DNA of 64,000 nucleotides, taken from positions 773,940,552 through 774,004,551 of the forward strand of contig CM060918.1 in NCBI GenBank assembly GCA_030737875.1, written 5' to 3'. The first letter of the stretch is position 1. Each line of letters begins with the position of its first letter. Shown in pieces: positions 33,169 to 44,430 of the stretch. The notes beneath the pieces were generated by a model. It was not told the DNA's origin, ran no database searches, and was given only the letters and a program-made list of their open reading frames with translations. This DNA comes from Allium sativum (Eukaryota > Streptophyta > Magnoliopsida > Asparagales > Amaryllidaceae). A program made the translations under genes and the position numbers.

Positions 33169-34650
33169 TTTTCATTCACTGACTAGCAGTTCAATCAAAC
33201 AGTCAAAACAAAATCAAACAGACAATTTCTAACAATTCTAAAAATACAACATGAAAATATAAACTGTTCAGAGTTGGTGAGATTTACTCACATTGGACGA
33301 TCATCGTTAATAACGATAACCATCACTTGATTCGGACAGACAATTTATTTTGCTATAAATTGTAACTAGCTCGGATTCACTCCCCGTTACTTCCATTTGG
33401 TAGTGCCCGTCCATACGATTTCAACGGATCTTGTTTTGCCCTTTTCTGATAACGTACGATGAAGTTATTCCTTTTCTAAGATCGTATACAATTTAAATTA
33501 AAAATAAGACTTAAATAAATTTCATTTGGGCTTTACCCAAAGTTACGGCCCACTCCATCCTTAAACCAATGACCGCTCCTGGTCTTCTTCTCCGTTGCTG
33601 TTTCAACTGTCGTGCTCCCTACCATGAATTTCACGACATATATCATCACTGAACTCGATCAATACTCCACAAAATTTCCAAATGAAAATACCATTTCAAT
33701 ACCCTTTCAATCCTCTATCTCCCCATACTCTTAACACAAAACTCGATCTGTTCTTCTTCCTCAATTTCATTTCAACGCTGCTCCAGGTAAAGCCATTAAC
33801 TGAAGATCTCCTATCCATATTCCCTTACAAAATTACCACCTACAAGTCATTATACTCCTCTGTATTTTAAAACTGCACTTCTCTAACAGTTTTACTTCTT
33901 CCACACCAGTATTGTCGTCTTCCGTACATACCCGTCCCCTTCCAGAAACTGTCGATCCCATACTCCTTTCATAGCACACATAAATTCCCACTGCCACTGC
34001 AAAGCTGAACCCAAGCCGCTCGTACGAGATGTGTACTCAACCCAGGACCTCCAATCTGACCTTCTTTCCACTCGCGATTTTGAAACCCCGAAGCTCCCCC
34101 TACAGTGAAACATCGACAGCTTTTCTCCTTCACAATCCCAACAAAAATCGAACTGAAATCATTGTGATAACCCTTACTAGAAACACTTCATTTCAATACC
34201 AAAACCATCTCACTCGATCACCAAAAGAAATGCGACCTCAGGCAACTCGTACGTGGATAGTACAGGAACGACACACCATGTTTTCTCATCTCGAGTCTCA
34301 CGGAAGTTGGCAGTTCGGGGCTAAAACTCGTGCGAAATCCAATTATCAACATCCAGTCTTGAATCGAAGCTCAAATCCTCATAAGCATCTAAACCTAGCT
34401 CACGGTTCAGAAAAATCAAGGCGCCAGAAGTAACATCGAACCCGTAGATTTTTACATGATTGAGAAGAGCAAGAATAGCGGGATTCAAATATATATATAT
34501 ATATATATATGTTTAGATTTATCGATTTTCTTGGGATTTCTTTTGATTTCTAGAAGCGGTGGATTTTGGTTTTCTTTGTGTTTGGGGCAAACGTGACGGC
34601 GCATTTGTAATTGACCTGAGGAAGGAATTAGGTTAGAGGATGGGGTATGG

Positions 34651-34660
34651 TATTTATAGG
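34651..34660 (-). promoter_or_regulatory. Presumed TATA box of the solo LTR
   Basis: CCTATAAATA on the minus strand, about 0.9 kb from the sense start of the LTR, the same position as in the flanking giant LTR (895 bp). Confidence 0.55.
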
Positions 34661-34783
34661 GTGAATAGTGGCATATTCTCGGTATATTCCTTTTTGTTAA
34701 TTCGTCATTGCCTTTTAAAATTTCGTGTGATCACACACGATTCTCAAAAATCACGAAACTGAATATGCAGCTACAGTTCGACA

Positions 34784-34850
34784 TTACGGTCCCAAAGAAA
34801 CTGGTTTCGTCGAATTCCGACTTCGTTTGCAAAACCAGCTATTTTTAAAG
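34784..34850 (-). promoter_or_regulatory. U3 motif copy in the solo LTR
   Basis: In sense: TTGCAAACGAAGTCGGAATT then CGACGAAACCAG then TTTGGGACCGT. It matches the motif in the other giant LTRs and lies about 130 bp upstream of the TATA box. Confidence 0.5.
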
Positions 34851-36429
34851 CTCTGAATGACCCATTTAAATATATAAATATATTTAAATATAATTAAATT
34901 AAATATTAATAAATTAATATTATCGTATATATTCACATATGATATCGTACAGTTCCAGTATATCATATCAGAATATGCAGTTTGATATTTCAGATTCCAG
35001 ATTATCTCGATATTCAATTTATATCGAAAACCCTTTTATAACGTATATAAAGCGTCGCAAAATATAAAGAAATTCCACAGCGACTTTTTCTGAAATTTGA
35101 TTTGGACGTGAAACAAAATCTACACGACGAAATCCCAATTTTTCTCTTCCACCAGAAAGATATACTCCACCAGCTCCACACGTTTCTTGTTTCACAGAAA
35201 TCCGGCTTAAAACGAATCCTGTACATTCAGTTGAAGTTCAAATCGCCAAATAGCGAACTGCAGCGCCATTTCGAGCTCGTTTATAAATATTATAAACTAT
35301 ACGTTCAACTGTCGTCGAATCAATATAATCGTTATTATATTTCGAATCGAAACTCCACCAAATCTCGTATGCTATTCAATTCACACGATATTGTGAATTT
35401 CACTATTTCCGACTATTTCGACATTATAATATATTATTATATTATGATTATTAATTAAATATTCAATATTATTTAATTAAACGATCATTAACTTCTCTAA
35501 ATCACCAATTATATAATTAAATAAATTAATTATATATCTCTAAAAATGCGGGTCATTACATAAAAGTTCTATTTTAATATATGTAGAGAATACGGGCAAC
35601 GAAAGTGACAAGAGGCAAGAACAGCAAAGATTTCTGCCCAAGAAGAGTCGAGGCGTTGGATTAGCAATTCTGTGAGAGCTTCTCACTCTAAATTTCTTTT
35701 TCTAGTTATATATAGATATACTAGGATGCAGATGGTGCTTAGTAGCACCCGACACCCGTCATCCACAGACCATGGATGGCTTGTTTGTTTGATTGATATG
35801 TTGTGAAAATTTGTTTGTGATGTTGATGTGAAATCGATAATAAAATATTCTTATGTTGAAAGGAAATAAAATATTTATATAGTTAAAAATATTTTATCGT
35901 TAAAAATATAATTTTTAACGTGAAAGTGAATAAATAAATATTTATAAACAAATCGGCCGATTTGTTTATATACACTGATTTGACGGATATTGATTGGGAC
36001 GATAAATTTTACACAACGCCCAACTGCACAAATAAAATCTGTGTTTGATTGTTTGAAACCCCACATGGGTATTGGGATGATATTTGATGTACACTAATCC
36101 CGATTGTTTAGTTGTATGTTGATCGATTGATTGACAGACTGTTATGAGCGTTAAATATTTATATTTAATGCTTATACAGTGTAGAATGCACTTTGGGTGA
36201 TGGTTGATTATTCATCGTTGTTATTGTATACATGTGTTGTAGAAAATCCATATAATTAACATTATATGGTAATTGATTGGGCCTCATTCCAGTTTTGAAA
36301 TAGAAAATTTGAAATTAGAAATATATGAACCCGTGTTGATTAGATTGACGCCATTTTGACATGAACGATATTTATATCGATTTTATTCATTTTATAATGA
36401 ATATCGAAAGTGATTTCAAAATCTGATAT

Positions 36430-36515
36430 TTTGAAAAGAAATGAATTCGAATTGAAATTTAATATAAATGAATTCGAATTGAAATTGAATATAAATGAAT
36501 TCGAATTGAAAGAGA
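36430..36515 (+). repeat. 27-bp tandem repeat (GAATTCGAATTGAAATT..)
   Basis: Three copies of GAATTCGAATTGAAATT followed by an AATATAAAT-like tail, present identically at 43571-43655 in the other LTR. The reading frame across it gives a repetitive NEFELK peptide, which is not a gene. Confidence 0.85.
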
Positions 36516-37329
36516 ATTGGAATCGATTTGAAATGAATTTAAAACGAATTTATAAGGGAATATTCAATTTTGATTTGAAATTGAATATGAAGTTGAAAAC
36601 GTTTTGAAAACGAATTTAAAACAATTTATAAAATACATTTTAAAAGGAAATCGACGAATTATAAATTATATATATAATATAATGGCCTGAATAGAACGCA
36701 TCGCGCCGCGGCAGTTCGCGAATTTCGACCATTGACTTCGAATGGATATTGCGGGAGATCCGACCGTCGGATTCTCCTAAAACCGGAACTGTTGGGTTCG
36801 TATCCAAAAGAGCTTTCTAACGATTATTAGAAATTAGAAATCTAACGGTTGGACTTGGAATTATGTCCAAATCAAATTTGAAAAAGGTCGCTGTAAGTGC
36901 AGTTCGATGGCCGTTGATGGAAATCGACTGTACGGGCCTTGATAAAATTATTAAAAATATTAGTAATTTGTGTAAAATCATCGAAAGTGATATGTGAAGA
37001 ATTGGGATGATAAACTCCATATTTGAAAAGATAAAAATAGATTTTTATCGAAATGAACTAGTTTTGAACTAGAATTATAATTCTATTTATTTTTAAATAA
37101 ATAAATTGAATTTGAAATGGTTTTGAAAATAACCAGAATTTCCAATGATTGCATTGGAATGGGTTTGAATCGAAATTGTCTTCGGAATATTTCGATGTTG
37201 GATTTCGTGATTATACAGATATTGTTATGGAAATTTGAAAGATATATATATATATATATCGTTATTTCCAATATGATATTTGTTGGTCGTAGAATTTGAT
37301 ATTGAATATAAGCCGATATATTTTCTATT

Positions 37330-37620
37330 CAGAGCCTTGTGTTTAATATCAAATGTGATTTGGGTTTGTCGTGAATGGTGTCTTCATTAACACTGTTCTT
37401 AAGCCCAGTTGAGAAAGGATTAAATCTTTTTATTTAGATTTAATGAAGTGTATCAATTAAATAATATTTAATTGGAATTGAATTGATATTGATTTTTGGG
37501 TTTATCGTGGACAGTGTTTTAAATAACACTCGTTCTTTAATCCGATAATTAATGGAATGTGGTTTTGGGTTTATCGTGAACCGTGTTTTAAATGACACTG
37601 ATTCTTTAACCCAGTTAACG
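37330..37620 (+). repeat. Threefold repeat with GTGTTTTAAATAACAC hairpins
   Basis: Three diverged units each read TGGGTTT(G/A)TCGTG(A/G)A.. then GTGTT(T/C)T..AACAC then TTCTT(T/A)A(A/T)(T/C)CC. The GTGTT and AACAC arms pair, and in the third unit the partner is GACAC, allowing a wobble. Present in both LTRs. Confidence 0.7.
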
Positions 37621-39421
37621 ATTAAAACTAAGTGGAGTTTTAATGAATCTTTAATTAGATTGAAAAGATCGAGAATGGAGTATCACCAGTTTTACTCCAG
37701 GCGATAGTTAAATCTTTAATTAGATTTGAACGTGAAATGGTAATTGAATTTACCGATAACACCGTGGTGTTAGATATGAAGTATGACCAGTTTTACTTCA
37801 TGGGATGAATAGGTTGGGGTTGGGAAATTAAAACAAATGATTACTTCGGTAAGGTTCGTTAATCCCGACTAGTTTGAATTGATATTCAAAAGTATATTAA
37901 AGAATAAATTCAAGGAATTTATCTTTGATAAAATTAATGGGAACATTTCCCTATGAATGTGAAATTTAGAAACTAACTGTCGGTTAGCTAAGCAGAATGG
38001 TTTTCTGGATATTGATCTGATGTTGGTTTCGGCCTTCGGGGTTAATATTTGGGGAATTATTCTCTTGTTAATTTACGGTTAGTGACTGATGAATTGGAAT
38101 GAGGCGTATGTTGTGTTTGTGTAACACTTATTTAAAATATACGCGAGTTATTCGGAAAGACCGGGTTTATCCCATTCTGAATAACTGATTCGACGTGGTT
38201 TCGAAGATGAAGACGGTGGTTGAAGACCGGAGGTCTTCACGTTGTTTGGATAATTACTGATGATCTTGATTGGGCTGTACACCCAAGAAGATGGAAACAG
38301 TTGGTGATCGTCCAGACGTACTTGGAGATCGATGGATATGCGGGGTACTAGGTGCCTCCGGTTTCGTTCAGACCCAGAACGAACTTGTAAATGGACTGTG
38401 TGTCTGACATTGGATTTTAGTCTGTGTGATTGATTTCTATTAAATATATATCTATTTGGCGGCGGAGAATTTATTCTCTTGCTTAACGCCCTTCTCTGAG
38501 ACGTACGAGCTCAGGGGTTATATACTGATGGATATCAAACGCATAGAGTGAATGGCCTGTGTGGCACGCCTAAGTGGCAATTGATCAAGGCTTCTGTTGA
38601 AAAGCAAAGTCTTGTGGTGGATGATCAAAGCACTGCCTGTGTGGCATAGCTTTGTGTAACGTGAATTCGCGAGCCTCACACCCCGGTTGTGAACCAGAAA
38701 CGGGAGAGGACATCAAGGAGGGCATGCGTTTCCTTCTAGCTAGGGTGGTGTCAGTGACCTACCAGCCCTGACATTTATATACTTTTCACTTGTGTGGTTG
38801 TTGCTGTTGCGAGGCGCCTCGGTTAGATCGGACGATCCGGGTCCGATGGAGTCATTCGTTGGCTCATTTACGCCCCAAAGGGCGGGGAAACATAGTGTTC
38901 AAGAATTTTAATCCACATCGGTGGACCGGCCCTGACGATCCAAAGGCTTGACTGAGTACTTGCCTGAGGGGCGGGCTAGAGCATCTCGAATCGGTTGAGG
39001 ACTATCTTTTGCCTCGGTTTATAGATGGAAACCCAATTTCCAAATACGTGACTTTGCGATTTTGATTGTATAACCTATATATGGCGACATAGTGGTATGG
39101 GGCATTCATGCCGCCTATGATTGATATTTATGATTGAAATTGTTTTAAACACTATACACTTATTATAGTATCAAATGATTTGTTTTAAACGTATCAAGCA
39201 TTCTTTGGCTGTTATAAGGGAAAACCCTATCCCCCGGCTTGAGTTGCATTGTGTGATAGGACCTGTGTCTTATAACAGCTTCATTTTTCTTTATTTAGCA
39301 TTGCGCTGTTGTTTTATGCACTGGTGTTCTTGGGAGGAAACCCGTTCCGTGTTATACGGCGTGGTCCCTTGATTTACCTAACTTTGAAAATAAAGATTAA
39401 TAAATGTTTTAGTTCTCACAC

Positions 39422-39465
39422 CAGTCCCATGACTGACCTGGAGTTTATTGTTTTAACCTAAACTC
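39422..39465 (+). promoter_or_regulatory. Conserved two-hairpin module near the LTR end
   Basis: CAGTC-CCAT-GACTG (39422-39435), then GAGTTTA..TAAACTC (39441-39465), 400 bp before the LTR end. In the right LTR the first stem is damaged (GACCA), the second intact. Related modules lie in the solo LTR, and the first hairpin also occurs in both Tekay LTRs with an A-T/T-A swap. Confidence 0.6.
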
Positions 39466-39836
39466 TGGGTGCCCTTATTTTGACACGGGCAGCTAGTAGT
39501 TTTGGTTTTGCAGATTTATATTCACAGGATCCTGGTTTACAGCTGGAATGATATCCGGAAAGCTTTGTATCCGTATATCTCTTCTAGTTGTGTATTGTAT
39601 TATTTTCCGCTGCTATGCATTTAAATGTAATTTAAATCTATGATATTTCTGTGTAATATTTATTCATTTATACTCTGTATATTCTTGTATTCTGATGGAA
39701 TTGTTGTAATATACAATGAAATGTTCCTCCGTGTGCGTTCTATTTTGTCGTGTTCTCAAAACAATAAGGCGTTTCGAACGGTCTAGATCGGTTTAGCGAT
39801 TGATTCGGACCGAGCGAAATTCCTTTTTGTCACAGT

Positions 39837-39848
39837 TGGTATCAGAGA
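39837..39848 (+). other. Primer-binding site for initiator tRNA-Met
   Basis: TGGTATCAGAGA two bases after the LTR end matches the tRNA-iMet complement in its first 11 bases. Confidence 0.85.
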
Positions 39849-40857
39849 TTTGGTTTACAAAGCTCAGAGAACAAGGCACATTAGAACCATACGAAAGAAT
39901 TCATCAGAAACTGTATTAGTAATATCCAACGGGAATGACTCGTTAGAGATGGGATCAGTAGTATCGTTGGACGAGTGTGAAGAGTATATTTTTAAAATGA
40001 AAACAAGTTTTGTTTTGAAAATATAAATCAATTATTCGTATTTGATTATTTATTTGTATTGATTTGGACAGTCCAGTATATAAAGATTTTGCATATTCGC
40101 CTTGCAAACATGTATTTGAAGTTTTAATATACTGGATAGATATAGAATTACACTCGAATCGCCCGGAGATGATTTTGATGATGGAGCTCCATCATTAGAA
40201 TTCATGTTCGAGTGACGAAAGTGGACTTTCTATATATTTCCTATTGACTGGTGTGAGAACCAAAATTAGATAGGGCCTATTGTTGTGATTTGGCATCAAA
40301 AATCTGATTTTTGACTATGTATCAAAGTTATAAATTTGAAATGATAACCAACTAATTGATTGATGGTTGTGTTGTTGATTATTGGTTGATTTATTAAAAT
40401 TTGAACCATTACGCCTAATAGAACCAAATATTGAATTGTATTGAAAATTGGTTGCATTTGCTTGCATATACATGTATTACAATGAACAGGTCATGGCAAA
40501 GAGGCTTGAGCAGAGAATAAAAATTGTTTGCCCGATAAATAGGTACATGTTTACTATATAATTTACTGTTTTGTTTGGGTGATGATGATTTTATGAGCCT
40601 ATTGGCTAGCCGCTTGGCCTTTTCTTTTTCTTTTTGAGATCAGAAGGCCTATATGGCGATTTCGGGATTTTCCCGTGGCTCCCGGTGCAGGGGAGGTTAT
40701 GGCGAAATTTTTCGAAAATTTAGGGTGTTAGCCAAATTTTTGAAGAATTTGAAAATTCTCAGAAACTGAAAAGTTGGAGAATGGAAGCCAGATCGAACGT
40801 AGAGTTGATTAATCAAACCACTTTCGACTTTGTTCCTTTTTGGGGACGAAAAGTTTT
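39849..40857 (+). other. Internal region of the giant-LTR element, noncoding
   Basis: About 1.0 kb with no open frame longer than a few dozen codons and no gag or pol motif. The end (TTTTTGGGGACGAAAAG near 40835) resembles the terminus of Tekay-type pol. This suggests everything between the leader and that point was deleted in an ancestor. Confidence 0.7.
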
Positions 40858-40870
40858 AAGTGGGGGAGAT
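40858..40870 (+). other. Polypurine tract
   Basis: AAGTGGGGGAGAT directly before the right LTR. Confidence 0.85.
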
Positions 40871-43800
40871 TGTAACAACCCGAAAATGTGGGCCAGTTTA
40901 AAAATTTTATTTTGGCAATTTTAGCGAATTTTGAACCTTTAAAATGAATTATTTTAAATAATATCAACGGGAAATTTATTTTGAATATAATTCGAACATA
41001 TATATTATATACGTCGTCGTTAGAATATAAATAATTATATATAATTATAAATAGAATTGAAAATGGCGCAGTAGTTCGATAATTCGATTTCAAACTTCAA
41101 TTGAATGTACCGGGTGCAAAATAATCCGAATTTTAGTGAAACCAAAAATGATGGAATCTAATTGAAGATATCTTTCCAACGAATCCGAAAAATTGAAATT
41201 TCATAGCGGGAATCAAAGATATGTCCAGTTGAAAATTCTGAATAGTCGCTATGGAATTCAGACCCTTAAAAATGGAAATTTTGCAAACGACCTTGGATTT
41301 CGACGAAACCACTTTTGTTGGGTCCGTGATGTCAAATTATTGCTAGGTTTCAAATTTCATAATTGTTTGAATCAATATGTGAGCGTGGCAATGGAAAACG
41401 CGTTTGACCAGTTTTAGTTGATTTTAATCGACTGGAAAATGACCATTTTTCTAACGGTCTCAGAATTCGACGAAACTAGTTTTGTTAATACCGTATCGTC
41501 AATACGAAGCTAGAAAATGTTTTTCTACAATTTATAGAGTTCGTATGTGACCCCGGTAAATTGAAATGCGCGTTCAAATTCAATATATAGAGTTATATGT
41601 TGATTTTGACGAAAAGAGATCGAAACAGTCGAATCAGCCTGCGATACATATCCCATTGTGTTCGGAATGGGGGTAATTAGCTATGGACGGCAGGCGATGG
41701 GTCTCGTTTGGAGGTCGAAATTAGAAGTTACTTTTTGGGGAATTTAAAAATTAAATTAAATAAAATATAAAAAAGGGGCCCCTCCTTTTTCTCTTCAACC
41801 ACGGTCAAAGCCCATTTCTTTCAGAATCGAATTAGGTTAAAAAGAAAGAGAGAGAGAGCGATCGTTGTCGCAGAGCAGGCCACCGCGCCACCTCGTGGAG
41901 AGCCACCTCGTCGGAGCAGCTCCCTCACCTCCGCGCAACCCCCCCTCTCGTCAGTTCGAAGACCGCAACCCTAGCCTCTCCAAACCGTCACGCCAGCCAA
42001 CGTTGATCCCACCGTAACCCCCTAGCCTCCACCGCCTGCTCCTCCGCCTCTCCCCTCCTCTAGCTGAATCGAACGTCGCCAGCACCCCAAGACCCACCAG
42101 ACCCCCCCCCCCCAAGCGATGCACTGTAAGTTTTTTTTCTTCTGTTTTGTTTTAATTGATTTTAAATATTTAGTTTAGTTTAATCAATTTAAAAATCTGA
42201 TTTTTTTTGTGTGAATAAGAATGTACATTGTTTTTCAAAATTGAAAAAGCTTAGATTTTTAATTTGATAAAACTTGGATTTGTATGATAGAAAGATTTGA
42301 ATTTTAAAAATATAGAAAGATCTGAATTTTAAAAATAGAAAGGAGATGTTTTTAAAATAGAAGAGACGATTTTCGTTTATACAAAGATTAGATTTTTAAT
42401 TGTATAAAGATACGATTTTTAGAATTGTAAAGATATGGAATAATTTTTTGAAGAATAAAAATATGATTTTGCATATAAAAATGTGATTTTTATATAGGCA
42501 GTGACAAGATAGAAATTCAATCTTTATATAAGAGGTAGAAATATAAAAATATAATTTTTATATAGAAAGAAGCGTTGTAAAAATAGATGAAGTAGAAATA
42601 AAAATTCGATTTTTATATATTGAATAGCAAAGTAAAAATTCGATTTTTATATATTGAATAGCGAAGTAAAAATTCTATTTTTATATATTGAATAGCGAAG
42701 TAAAAGTTCTATTTTAATATATGTAGAGAATACGGGCAACGAAAGTGACAAGAGGCAAGAACAACAAAGATTTCTACCCAAGAAGAGTCGAGGCGTTGGA
42801 TTAGCAATTCTGTGAGAACTTCTCACTCTAAATTTCTTTTTCTAGTTATATATAGATATACTAGGATGCAGATGGTGCTTAGTAGCACCCGACACCCGTC
42901 ATCCACAGACCATGGATGGCTTGTTTGTTTGATTGATATGTTGTGAAAATTTGTTTGTGATGTTGATGTGAAATCGATACTAATATATTCTTGTGTTGAA
43001 AGGAAATAAAATATTTATATAGTTAAAAATATGTTATCGTTAAAAATATAATTTTTAACGTGAAAGTGAATAAATAAATATTTATAAACAAATCGGCCGA
43101 TTTGTTTATATACACTGATTTGACGGATATTGATTGGGACGATAAATTTTACACATCGCCCAACTGCACAAATAAAATCTGTGTTTGATTGTTTGAAACC
43201 CCACACGGGTATTGGGATGATATTTGACGTACACTAATCCCGATTGTTTAGTTGTATGTTGATCGATTGATTGACAGACTGTTATGAGCGTTAAATATTT
43301 ATATTTGATGCTTATACAGTGTAGAATGCACTTTGGGTGATGGTTGATTATTCATCGTTGTTATTGTATATATGTGTTGTAGAAAATCCATATAATTAAC
43401 ATTATATGGTAATTGATTGGGCCTCATTCCAGTTTTGAAATAGAAAATTTGAAAATAGAAATATATGAAGCCGTGTTGATTAGATTGACGCCATTTTGAC
43501 ATGAACGATATTTCTATCGATTTTATTCATTTTATAATGAATATCGAAAGTGATTTCAAAATCTGATATTTTGAAAAGAAATGAATTCGAATTGAAATTT
43601 AATATAAATGAATTCGAATTGAAATTGAATATAAATGAATTCGAATTGAAAGAGAATTGGAATCGATTTGAAATGAATTTAAAACGAATTTATAAGGGAA
43701 TATTCAATTTTGACTTGAAACTGAATATGAAGTTGAAAACGTTTTGAAAACGAATTTAAAACGATTTATAAAATACGTTTTAAAAGGAAATCGACGAAGT

Positions 43801-44388
43801 ATAAATTATATAAATTATATATATAATATAATGGCCTGAATAGAACGCGCCGCGCCGCGGCAGTTCGCGAATTTCGACCATTGACTTCGAATGGATATTG
43901 CGGGAGATCCGACCGTCGGATTCTCCTAAAACCGAAACCGTTGGGTTCGTATCCAAAAGAGCTTTCTAACGATTATTAGAAATTAGAAATCTAGCGGTTG
44001 GATTTAGAATTATGTCCAAATCAAATTTGAAAAAGGTCGCTGTAAGTGCAGTTCGATGGCCGTTGATGGAAATCGACTGTACGGGCCTTGATAAAATTAT
44101 TAAAAATATTAGTAATTTGTGTAAAATCATCGAAAGTGATATGTGAAGAATTGGGATGAAAAACTCCATATTTGAAAAGATAAAAATAAATTTTTATCGA
44201 AATGAACTAGTTTTGAACTAGAATTATAATTCTATTTATTTTTAAATAAATAAATTGAATTTGAAATGGTTTTGAAAATAACCAGAATTTCCAATGATTG
44301 CATTGGAATGGGTTTGAATCGAAATTGTCTTCGGAATATTTCGATGTTGGATTTCGTGATTATACAGATATTGTTATGGAAATTTGAA

Positions 44389-44430
<42 letters not shown>

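Larger units (their letters stand above)
29177..35560 (-). mobile_element. Solo giant LTR of a related family, nested in the 5' giant LTR
   Basis: 6384 bp bounded by TGTAACGACCCGGG and GGGTCATTACA, flanked by the duplication TAAAA (29172-29176 and 35561-35565). The partner LTR shows the exact empty site. There is no second LTR copy, primer site or polypurine tract, so it is a solo LTR left by recombination between two LTRs. Orientation is minus, because the U3 motif (34784-34850) and TATA box (34651-34660) lie at its right end and the terminal hairpin module at its left, as in the other giant LTRs read in sense. In sense its first 400 bases resemble 59290-59700, including CGAGCTCGAAATGGCGCTGC and ATTTCTGTGAAACAAGAAAC. 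Confidence 0.9.
36384..38239. repeat. Hairpin-rich part of the 5' giant LTR
   Basis: Examples: TATTCATT-TTAT-AATGAATA (36384), an 11-bp stem ATATTCAATTT/AAATTGAATAT (36560-36588), GATAAAAAT-AG-ATTTTTATC (37030), TTCCAATG-ATTG-CATTGGAA (37140), ATTAAATCT/AGATTTAAT (37419), CAATTAAAT-AAT-ATTTAATTG (37454), TGGAGTA/TACTCCA (37677), ATGAAGTA/TACTTCAT (37776) and TGAAGACC-GGA-GGTCTTCA (38221). The right LTR carries the same set at about 43524-45410, with a few stems damaged. Confidence 0.85.
35561..39834 (+). repeat. 5' giant LTR, part after the nested solo LTR
   Basis: Begins with the duplicated target TAAAA and aligns to 42703-47001. Contains 27-bp tandem repeats, dense hairpins and the terminal two-hairpin module. 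Ends TTTTTGTCACA directly before the primer site. Confidence 0.92.

Noticed and set aside
29177..35560. A full retrotransposon rather than a solo LTR
   Set aside because: No internal LTR pair, primer site or purine tract was found, and its layout matches a single LTR from U3 motif to terminal hairpins.
36410..36607. Open frame with NEFELK repeats, also at 43550
   Set aside because: It is the translation of a 27-bp tandem repeat inside an LTR.
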